NCBI GenBank assembly: GCA_023401495.1 | Contig: JAEXDU010000047.1 | Coordinates: forward strand, 1 to 14,122 | Source: Bacillota bacterium | GTDB taxonomy: Bacteria; Bacillota; Clostridia; Oscillospirales; Acutalibacteraceae | Direction of reading: 5' to 3' | Length of the DNA: 14,122 nt | Shown here: positions 7,087 to 13,083 of the stretch, one piece after another | How positions within the stretch are numbered: the first letter of the stretch is position 1 | Layout: each line of letters starts with the position of its first letter | The notes under the pieces: generated by a model | Seen by the model: the letters and a program-made list of their open reading frames with translations, nothing else | Databases searched by the model: none | What the model was told of the DNA's origin: nothing | Program-made: the position numbers and the translations under genes

Positions 7087-7275
7087 GTGGACAATTATAC
7101 CAGGGAAGAACTGGAGGAAGCCCTCCGGGCGATCGTTTCGACAATCAGCAAATGCGAAAAGGTGCAGCCAAAATTAAAACCAGGCACTTCTCAGCACACG
7201 CTGCTCATACGCAGGATCAAGGCGCTGCGCATTGCATCGTCACTGATCACCAGAGAATTGGAGAACATTTCATAA
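7087..7275 (+). CDS. Small helical protein of unknown function (62 aa)
   Basis: GTG 7087 has TAAAGGAG (7072-7079) 7 nt upstream, and the gene lies 22 nt after the GyrI-like gene. The product begins MDNYTREELEEALRAIVSTI and continues with a basic stretch (KCEKVQPKLKPG) and a C-terminal helix ending LITRELENIS. It looks like two amphipathic helices joined by a short TSQHT turn, with no membrane segment. The ribosome site, spacing and protein-like composition support a real gene. I recall similar short clostridial proteins but can name no family. Confidence 0.68.
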   Translation: MDNYTREELEEALRAIVSTISKCEKVQPKLKPGTSQHTLLIRRIKALRIASSLITRELENIS

Positions 7276-7375
7276 CTCTGGGGATATCAATTATTTCGAT
7301 ACACCCGATATCGAGCCATATACCGACGGCGACCAGAGCGGCGAAGATCATATCAGCTACACTTGTTGCCTGTAA
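7247..7375 (+). pseudogene. Start-less coding-like fragment after the 62-aa gene
   Basis: This frame has no start codon after the in-frame TGA at 7244 and ends at TAA 7373-7375. Its last residues read DINYFDTPDIEPYTDGDQSG then EDHISYTCCL, an acidic, protein-like tail rather than random translation. It may be the 3' end of a lost gene, or chance. I recognise no family, and the call is weak. Confidence 0.22.
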
Positions 7376-7407
7376 AAAACAACACCCATCCGCTGGCACT
7401 ATCTATG

Positions 7408-7454
7408 ATTGCGAGTGGGTTACGGGAACCTTGCACTCACGCAATCGGGTTACG
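7408..7454. repeat. Small imperfect inverted repeat with flanking GGGTTACG copies
   Basis: ATTGCGAGTG (7408-7417) is mirrored by CACTC-AC-GCAAT (7434-7445) with a 2-nt bulge. GGGTTACG occurs at 7417-7424 and again at 7447-7454. It lies in the non-coding stretch before the shared terminator. It could be a folded 3' UTR or a mobile-element scar; nothing more can be said. Confidence 0.3.
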
Positions 7455-7476
7455 AATCGTCACTGATGTGCACAAC

Positions 7477-7518
7477 AAAACAGGGCCGCAGCGAATTAAA
7501 ATGCTGCGGCCCTGTTTT
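7477..7518. terminator. Bidirectional terminator between convergent clusters
   Basis: A perfect 16-bp stem (7477-7492 with 7503-7518) around a 10-nt loop. The arm AAAACAGGGCCGCAGC has an A-tract on the left, and TTTTT follows on the right. It closes the plus-strand GyrI-like cluster and, 9 nt after the YoaP stop, the minus-strand cluster. Confidence 0.92.
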
Positions 7519-7526
7519 TATCTGCA

Positions 7527-8288
7527 CTAAAACCCATGCTGATCCAGAAACTTTTCAAATTTTGCGGAGCCCAAAATCTCATTGGTCACGAACTCGCCGT
7601 CATAGAAAAAGCTGTAGGTAGTAAACGGCGTGGGCGCGGACTGTGCCTGCCCGGTCGTCTCGATCTTGCGGACGCTGATTTTTGCGCTGCGCTCCTTGGC
7701 AAGCTTCACGATAACCGGCACATATTTATCGGTGTGAGGACACTGGTTGGTATAGTACAGCACCATGCCCTTTTCCTCGATTTTGCCCCGCTTTGCGCAG
7801 TCTTTGAATCTTGGTACCGGCGCGTTCTCGGCAAACGGCAGATAGTAGAGTACAAAAAAAGGTGCTGCGGTATCGACTGCCGAAAAGCCTTTGTATTTCA
7901 AATAATCCGGGTCGGACAGAAACGGTCGCTTTTTCTCTGAGGCGACAACAGTAAGACCGCAGCAGCCCTTGGATTTGGCATCCTGAACGCACTCTTCCAG
8001 CAGACGGTTGGCGTAGCCTTTTCCTTTATACTGCCCCGAAATCCAAAAACAGTTGATGTGCATATACCCCGGTGCCTCGATGGGACACCATGCCTTTTCT
8101 GCGGGAATGTACTCAATGAACACTTTACCCCGCGCGTCCAGCTTCCGGAACACAAGACCGTCCGCAAAGCGATCTTTCATCCACGTTTTTTTGGAGGACA
8201 CGCAGGTCTCGCCTTTCTTGTCGGAGATAGCGCAGCAGATATGCTCGCGATCAATATTGTCTGCCGTTACCGCAATAATGCTTTCCAT
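7527..8288 (-). CDS. yoaP: YoaP-type GNAT N-acetyltransferase
   Basis: The 253-residue cytoplasmic protein has two parts. Residues ~1-155 are a GNAT domain with the acetyl-CoA loop GQYKGKGYA (85-93) on the usual strand-helix unit (HINCFWISG, then NRLLEECVQDAKSKG). Residues ~170-253 are the YoaP C-terminal domain, which reads like a thioredoxin-type fold: VLYYTNQCPHTDKYV (176-190), KISVRKIE, and a cis-Pro-like TTGQAQSAPTPFTTYSFFYDG (211-231, quoted in part). Only one cysteine sits at the CXXC position (CPHT), so disulfide exchange is unlikely without another thiol. The ATG at 8288 follows the DUF3788 stop by 2 nt, indicating translational coupling. The acetylation target is unknown. The family name follows B. 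subtilis YoaP. Confidence 0.87.
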   Translation of the reverse strand: MESIIAVTADNIDREHICCAISDKKGETCVSSKKTWMKDRFADGLVFRKLDARGKVFIEYIPAEKAWCPIEAPGYMHINCFWISGQYKGKGYANRLLEECVQDAKSKGCCGLTVVASEKKRPFLSDPDYLKYKGFSAVDTAAPFFVLYYLPFAENAPVPRFKDCAKRGKIEEKGMVLYYTNQCPHTDKYVPVIVKLAKERSAKISVRKIETTGQAQSAPTPFTTYSFFYDGEFVTNEILGSAKFEKFLDQHGF

Positions 8289-8290
8289 CG

Positions 8291-8725
8291 CTACACCTTC
8301 TTTTTACTTTTTCTTCGGATTTGGATCAGGTTTTTTATGTCCTCTAAAATCGCCGTATTGGTCACGCCGATCATCAGCCACCTGCCGCCCGCGCTAAAGA
8401 CGGTGTTAGAAAACAGCTCCTGCGTATAGCTATCGCATAGCGGCATGGTGAGCTCGGCTTCAGCCTCTTCTTTCGCTCCGATCACGACCAACGCAATAAA
8501 GTATCCTTCCATCGGGTAGAGGGTGCAGAGGGAGCGCCCGGCTTTTTGATATTTCATATTCCAGCCCGGCTGGGCGGAACAACTGCTGTAGCTGCAGCTT
8601 GGCTGTACGTCGTAACTCTCTTGCAGAAAGCGATTCATTTCAGCCCATAGGGGATTGTTGATATATCCTGCGATCTCAGCGGCGCTTGGCTGCCTGTCCG
8701 GCCCATAAAACGTTACCCATTCCAT
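8291..8725 (-). CDS. DUF3788 family protein
   Basis: The 144-residue soluble protein carries family marks including NPLWAEMNRFL near the N-terminus, PSCSYSSCSAQPGWNMKYQK in the middle and LCTLYPMEGYFIALVVIGA in the strand region. I prefer ATG 8725 (product MEWVTFYG) because GGGAGG lies 7 nt upstream; ATG 8731 in the same frame would sit directly on that site. DUF3788 proteins have no established function. They often occur near WYL regulators, GyrI-like proteins and acetyltransferases in clostridia, as here. The gene is coupled to yoaP (2-nt gap) and follows the WYL regulator by 50 nt, so all three may form one transcript. Confidence 0.83.
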   Translation of the reverse strand: MEWVTFYGPDRQPSAAEIAGYINNPLWAEMNRFLQESYDVQPSCSYSSCSAQPGWNMKYQKAGRSLCTLYPMEGYFIALVVIGAKEEAEAELTMPLCDSYTQELFSNTVFSAGGRWLMIGVTNTAILEDIKNLIQIRRKSKKKV

Positions 8726-8741
8726 CCTCATCCCTCCCGCA

Positions 8742-8768
8742 TTTATAATACATCAGATAACATGACAA
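8742..8768 (-). promoter_or_regulatory. Weak candidate promoter for DUF3788-yoaP
   Basis: On the minus strand, TTGTCA (8768-8763) and TATAAA (8747-8742) are separated by only 15 nt, which is short for sigma-A. The -35 overlaps one arm of the inverted repeat at 8759-8782. The genes may instead be read from the WYL promoter. Confidence 0.3.
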
Positions 8769-8782
8769 CAGCGCGTCATGTT
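8759..8782. repeat. Inverted repeat between the WYL regulator and DUF3788
   Basis: AACATGAC (8759-8766) and GTCATGTT (8775-8782) are perfect complements around an 8-nt centre. The repeat includes the WYL stop codon (8776-8778) and the candidate -35 of the downstream genes. In the direction of transcription it is not followed by a T-run, so an operator is more likely than a terminator. Confidence 0.45.
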
Positions 8783-9666
8783 TTGTTTCGTATTTTCTCC
8801 AGATGATCTGCAACGCGCTCAGGGTGAAGCACCTTCACGTCCCTGCCGAGAGAAAGCAAAAAGCTGTAAAGCCAGCCGTCTTCCGGTATTCTGACAAGAA
8901 CATGATAGGAGCCGTCAGCATTGCGCTCCATGCAGCCTTCGTCAAATTCATCGTAAACACGGTGGGCCGCCTGCGCCGCAAATTCCAGCTCCAGATCGAC
9001 CAAAGACAGCGACGCAGCGTCTGCCGATTCAATAGGCGGCGGGCTGTATTGTCCTGCCGGAAAATGCTCGTCCGTTAACTGCACATGCAGCATACGGTTA
9101 ATCTTAAAGGTGCGGTAAGCCTGTTTTTCCAGACAATAGCTCTGCAGGTACCATGCTTTCGACTTGAAGACCAGCTTCAACGGGTATGCCTTTCGATGGC
9201 TTTCGCTTCCGTTAGAGCCCACATAGTCAAAGCAGACGACATGTCTTCGCAGAATGGCGGTTTTGAGCAGCTCAAAGCGCCGATTGTCCTGTGCACCCTG
9301 CCCCCATCGGGAAAAATCCACCTCAAGCCAATCCGTATCGGTCTTTTGGAACAACGCGCCCAGCTTTGAGAGCGCACTGTTTGCATCCGTATTGCCTGTG
9401 GCGGCCAGACTTTGCAGAGCGATCAGAATCTGTTTCTGCTCCTCTTCGTTCAGCGCAGCTTTATTGAGCACATAGCCGTCAAGAATCGAGATGCCGCCGC
9501 CCTTGCCCTGGGTGGTATAAACCGGGATATTTGCCGATGAAAGGGTATCGATATCCCGCAAAACGGTTCGTACCGAAACCTCAAAATGTGCGGCAAGCTC
9601 TTTTGCCGTCATAGTTTTTCTGTCGAGCAGCAGGTATATAATTTGAAAAAGTCGATCGGTCTGCAT
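8776..9666 (-). CDS. YafY-type WYL-domain transcription regulator
   Basis: The 296-residue regulator has an N-terminal HTH_11/DeoR-like helix-turn-helix (residues 5-60, with MTAKELAAHFEVSVRTVLRD and the wing QGKGGGISIL). A WYL domain (~131-200) contains the signature AWYLQSYC (171-178) and FKINRM (187-192), and a C-terminal WCX extension covers ~222-293. WYL domains bind ligands such as nucleic-acid pieces or small molecules and tune DNA binding. I chose ATG 9666, where the product begins MQTDRLFQIIYLLLDR and AGGTGAT lies just upstream. The frame is open to 9822, but that extension is not protein-like. The gene precedes DUF3788 and yoaP in the same direction and probably controls them. The toroid/GyrI-like cluster converges on this one and could be another target. 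Confidence 0.88.
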   Translation of the reverse strand: MQTDRLFQIIYLLLDRKTMTAKELAAHFEVSVRTVLRDIDTLSSANIPVYTTQGKGGGISILDGYVLNKAALNEEEQKQILIALQSLAATGNTDANSALSKLGALFQKTDTDWLEVDFSRWGQGAQDNRRFELLKTAILRRHVVCFDYVGSNGSESHRKAYPLKLVFKSKAWYLQSYCLEKQAYRTFKINRMLHVQLTDEHFPAGQYSPPPIESADAASLSLVDLELEFAAQAAHRVYDEFDEGCMERNADGSYHVLVRIPEDGWLYSFLLSLGRDVKVLHPERVADHLEKIRNKT

Positions 9667-9682
9667 AACATCACCTGTCAGC

Positions 9683-9691
9683 AGTATACCA
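9683..9691 (-). promoter_or_regulatory. Extended -10 promoter of the WYL regulator
   Basis: TGGTATACT on the minus strand is an extended -10 box (TGN-TATACT). No good -35 lies 17 nt upstream. It would give a very short leader (about 10 nt) before ATG 9666. Confidence 0.35.
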
Positions 9692-9914
9692 CAAAAACAG
9701 AGCGGCGGAACACGCGGAGGAGGAACCTTTCCAGAAAAATAAATACCGGTCTTATGGTTGAAGCGCGCATAGAGTCTTTGCCATAGCAAAAACACGCACA
9801 GGATTCTAAAATTCCTGCCCATCCATCAATAATGAACTCCCTACTTCCTCTCCCCGTTCTTATTTTTCAAAGCAGGCAGCCATATCTGATATAAAAATAC
9901 AAGCAGAGCAAACG
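9692..9914. other. Intergenic stretch between WYL regulator and enolase terminator
   Basis: No gene is seen on either strand. The minus-strand frame of the WYL gene stays open here, but it has no ribosome site and encodes an Arg/Pro-rich string unlike the family. A weak dyad (CAGGA...TCCTG) lies near 9800-9820. Confidence 0.5.
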
Positions 9915-9915
9915 A

Positions 9916-9953
9916 AAAGGCTGGGAACCGATTCATACCGGTTCCCAGCCTTT
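9916..9953 (-). terminator. Intrinsic terminator of enolase
   Basis: A perfect 15-bp stem (9916-9930 with 9939-9953) around an 8-nt loop. It begins 8 nt past the enolase stop, and a short T-run (CCTTTT) follows on the minus strand. Confidence 0.88.
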
Positions 9954-9961
9954 ATTGATGC

Positions 9962-11236
9962 TTATCTTTTGACCGCCATCCCGTTGAATCGGGCGCTGTC
10001 GCCCAGCAGCTCCTCAATCCGCAGCAATTGATTGTATTTCATGATCCTTTCAGTTCTGCATGGAGCGCCGCTTTTGATTTGCCCGGCATTTACCGCGACA
10101 GCCACATCGGCCATCGTCGTGTCCTCTGTCTCGCCGGAACGATGAGATACCACGGTGGTATACCCGGCTTTATGCGCCATCTGAATGGTATCAAGAGTTT
10201 CCGAAAGCGTGCCGATCTGATTCAGCTTAATCAAAATGGAATTGGCAATGTGTTTGCTGATGCCCTCCTTTAAAATCTCCGGATTTGTGACGAAAATATC
10301 GTCCCCCACTAATTGCACTTTATTGCCGAGCTTCGCCGTTAAGGCTGCCCAGCCATCCCAGTCATTCTCCGCCAATCCATCTTCGAGGGAAACGATCGGG
10401 TATTTATTGATCCAGTCTGAATAAAGCGCAATCATTTCCTCACTGCTGCGGCTTATCTTTTCACCCTGGAATACATACTTGCCGTCCATATAAAATTCGG
10501 AAGCAGCGGGGTCCAGTGCAATCGAAACATCTTCACCGGGCCTGTAGCCTGTTTTTTCAATCGCCTCCACGATCAGCTTCAGGGCATCTTCATTCGTTGC
10601 AAGGTTGGGGGCAAAGCCGCCCTCATCGCCTACCGCAGTGCTCATCCCCCGATCTTTTATCACAATTTTCAGGGTCTGATAGACTTCGGAACACATTCTC
10701 AACGCGGTCGCAAAGCTGTCCGCGCCAATCGGCATAATCATAAATTCCTGCACGTCGACCGTATTGTCGGCGTGCTTTCCCCCGTTTAAAATATTCATCA
10801 TGGGAACCGGAAGCTCATACGCGTTTGAGCCGCCGATATACTTGAACAGAGGAATGTTCAGAAAGTTGGAGGCCGCTCTCGCCGCCGCCATGGAAACGCC
10901 CAAAATCGCATTTGCGCCAAGCCTTGATTTGTTCTTCGTTCCATCCAGCGCGATGAGCAGCTGGTCTATTTTCCGCTGCTCCAGAACATCAATGCCAATG
11001 ATTTCGGGCGTGATGATTTTCGTTACATTCTCCACGACCGTTTTTACCCCTTTCCCATGAAAGCGGCTTTTATCGTTGTCCCGAAGCTCCACCGCTTCTC
11101 TTGTGCCGGTCGAGGCACCGGAAGGCACGGCTGCCCGCCCTGTGACGCCGTTCTCCAGTACAATATCGACCTCAACCGTCGGATTCCCGCGGGAATCCAA
11201 TATTTCTCTTGCTTTTACTGAATTGATTTTTGACAT
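9962..11236 (-). CDS. eno: Enolase (phosphopyruvate hydratase)
   Basis: Enolase interconverts 2-phosphoglycerate and phosphoenolpyruvate in glycolysis. The 424-residue protein is slightly short for bacterial enolase (about 430). AAAGGAG precedes the ATG. Family marks are AREILDSRGNPTVEVDIVL (9-27), SGASTGTREAVELRD (39-53), the flexible-loop NGGKHADN (151-158), GDEGGFAP (203-210) with the general acid/base Glu205, metal ligands Asp242, Glu285 and Asp312, the catalytic Lys337 in LIKLNQIGT, and SHRSGET (364-370). All catalytic residues are present. The usual clostridial LDVAASEF reads LDPAASEF and NGGAHAD reads NGGKHAD, minor changes that may mark a second or divergent copy. It lies 63 nt downstream of a reduced P-type ATPase and away from other glycolytic genes, which are often clustered with eno. 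No clear promoter is visible in the gap, so it may be read with the ATPase genes. Confidence 0.97.
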   Translation of the reverse strand: MSKINSVKAREILDSRGNPTVEVDIVLENGVTGRAAVPSGASTGTREAVELRDNDKSRFHGKGVKTVVENVTKIITPEIIGIDVLEQRKIDQLLIALDGTKNKSRLGANAILGVSMAAARAASNFLNIPLFKYIGGSNAYELPVPMMNILNGGKHADNTVDVQEFMIMPIGADSFATALRMCSEVYQTLKIVIKDRGMSTAVGDEGGFAPNLATNEDALKLIVEAIEKTGYRPGEDVSIALDPAASEFYMDGKYVFQGEKISRSSEEMIALYSDWINKYPIVSLEDGLAENDWDGWAALTAKLGNKVQLVGDDIFVTNPEILKEGISKHIANSILIKLNQIGTLSETLDTIQMAHKAGYTTVVSHRSGETEDTTMADVAVAVNAGQIKSGAPCRTERIMKYNQLLRIEELLGDSARFNGMAVKR

Positions 11237-11299
11237 TTTACTCTCTCCTTTATCTATTTATTATTTCTCCTTGGCGCGTGGTAATGTAGGGATATTCGC

Positions 11300-12985
11300 T
11301 TATATCAAAATGACAGCCCGAAGGTATAGGTCCAACAGGATCATTATCACCATCAGAATCCGAATCCATTTTAAAATCAGATTGGTCCGTTTGATCCTGC
11401 CGGCCGCTTCCATCAGTTTCAGTAAATCGGGTAATTCGTTGATCAGTATTTTAGACAGCCGCCTCGCAATTGGGGAGCTGTTCTTTGCAAAGGATATCCC
11501 GACATCTGCAACTTTCAGTGCGACTCCATCGTTAGGGCCGTCTCCGATCATGACTACATGATGGCCCTTCTGCTGAATCAGCCGGACAATAATCCCTTTT
11601 TGAGAAGGCAGCAGTCTTGCAAATATGGAGCAATCATCGGATTGCCTTGCTATCTCTGCAAACGCCATTCTGTCAATCACATTTCCGGTCAGGTAAGCGC
11701 CTGGATTTTCTGTCATCCCACATTCCCTTGCAATGTTTACGGCGGTTTCGGCTCTGTCGCCGGTCAGCATGATACTTCTGATTCCCTTGTCAGTGATTCT
11801 TCGGATAGTTTCAATCGTTCCATGCTCCAATGAATTTTCCAGCTCCAACATGCAGAGAAAAGTGTATTTTTGAGGAGGCGCATTGGCTGAGCCGGACGCA
11901 TATGCGAGTGCGATCGAGGTGTTTCCCCTTTGATTGATGGAACGGATTGTGCTGTTATTCCGGAGCCGAAAATTGGAGTCCGCGGCCCTTTTTCCGCCCG
12001 ACCGCAGCCATTGGGTGTCACACATATTAAGAATGACATCCGGATCACCTTTGGCAAAATAGCATATTCCTAAGTCTTTCAGCTCATAACCGCATGCCAT
12101 CCATCGGTTTTCGGAATCAAACGGTTTGTTATAGATGCGTTTGCTTTGCAGCAATAAGTTCTTTACATCCATGCCGTTTTTCTCAGCAAAGGAAATCAAT
12201 GCTTTGTCAATTGCGTTTGCCTGTTCCAGCTTTTCAACGAACAGGACGTCATTGCATAAAGCACATGTGATCTCAATCAAATGCAGTAGCCGACCTTCGC
12301 TGGAAGCGCCCGCGCCGATGCGCTGATCCCCTTCGCAATAGATGTTTTTGACATCCATTTGCCGTGTCGTTAAAACCCCTGTTTTATCAAAGCAGACGAC
12401 GTCAACCTGATTGAGTGACTCGAACACAGACGTGTCTCGAATCTGAATCTGATAACGCCCGCATTTCTCTATTTCATCTGAGATAAGCCAATGCCGGAAA
12501 AGCGCATCGTTTTGCAAAAGAATGATAACAGCAGCCCAGAACAGATAAAGCACTGTCAGGAAAAACGGATTCGGCGCCCGTGCGGCCTGAACAACAAACG
12601 CCGGCAGAAGCAAAATGACCAGAATCAAATATTTCTTTTTGAAAAAACAAATTGGAAGGGTCTCGCTTTGCTCCCATAGCTGTTTGACGATCTGCCCGTA
12701 TTCTGTTTGTTCTCCGGTTGCAACAACAATGCCGCTGCCGGAACCCTTTATGATTTTGCTCCCTCTATAAAGCATCGTGTTATCTTGCGCTTTTTTCAAA
12801 ACAGGAGAGAGCTCGCCGGTCAAATCGAATTCATCCACCTCTAATCCGGTCGTTTCAATGAGCTTCAGATCGGCGTGAACGATGTCTCCGGCCTGAACGG
12901 CCACGATGTCATCACGACATAAATCGTCTTCATCAACATTGATCCATTTCCCGTTTTTCAGCATCGTTACAGGGTTCCCCTTCAT
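11300..12985 (-). CDS. Reduced P-type ATPase with intact catalytic motifs but without most transmembrane helices
   Basis: The 561-residue product starts inside the actuator domain. ATG 12985 has AGGAGG (12998-13003) 12 nt upstream. The A domain spans ~1-105, with DDIVAVQAGDIVHADLKLIE (25-44) and LTGELSPV (55-62, the TGE retained). Two hydrophobic segments follow at ~119-135 and ~140-158, in the M3-M4 positions. The phosphorylation site CFDKTGVLT (198-206) has Asp200. The N domain spans ~205-385 and has a KGDPDVIL nucleotide-site motif (312-319). The P domain has IMLTGDRAET (405-414), Lys463 in ARLLPSQK, and GDGPNDGVAL (481-490). One hydrophobic helix (~538-561) ends the chain. Compared with normal pumps, M1-M2 are missing, the M4 PEGLP-type motif reads LLQND, and M6-M10 are missing. 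The usual DKTGTLT and GDGxNDxPAL are altered but keep their catalytic residues. It follows the P3A ATPase by 98 nt and precedes eno. The intact frame argues against recent decay, but the role is unknown. Confidence 0.8.
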   Translation of the reverse strand: MKGNPVTMLKNGKWINVDEDDLCRDDIVAVQAGDIVHADLKLIETTGLEVDEFDLTGELSPVLKKAQDNTMLYRGSKIIKGSGSGIVVATGEQTEYGQIVKQLWEQSETLPICFFKKKYLILVILLLPAFVVQAARAPNPFFLTVLYLFWAAVIILLQNDALFRHWLISDEIEKCGRYQIQIRDTSVFESLNQVDVVCFDKTGVLTTRQMDVKNIYCEGDQRIGAGASSEGRLLHLIEITCALCNDVLFVEKLEQANAIDKALISFAEKNGMDVKNLLLQSKRIYNKPFDSENRWMACGYELKDLGICYFAKGDPDVILNMCDTQWLRSGGKRAADSNFRLRNNSTIRSINQRGNTSIALAYASGSANAPPQKYTFLCMLELENSLEHGTIETIRRITDKGIRSIMLTGDRAETAVNIARECGMTENPGAYLTGNVIDRMAFAEIARQSDDCSIFARLLPSQKGIIVRLIQQKGHHVVMIGDGPNDGVALKVADVGISFAKNSSPIARRLSKILINELPDLLKLMEAAGRIKRTNLILKWIRILMVIMILLDLYLRAVILI

Positions 12986-13083
12986 ATCATCTCTTTCCCT
13001 CCTGTTATGTGGCTGCTTTGTACCGCTATTCTTTTTCTCTTTTGAAAATGGAACCAATCGCTCTGGTAAAAAATCTAAATTGC

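Noticed and set aside
6429..7094. Minus-strand 221-aa frame opposite the GyrI-like gene
   Set aside because: It is the antisense of a well-supported GyrI-like coding region and shows no family features.
9667..9822. N-terminal extension of the WYL regulator to 9822
   Set aside because: The added residues have no family match. The HTH begins right at ATG 9666, which has a ribosome site.
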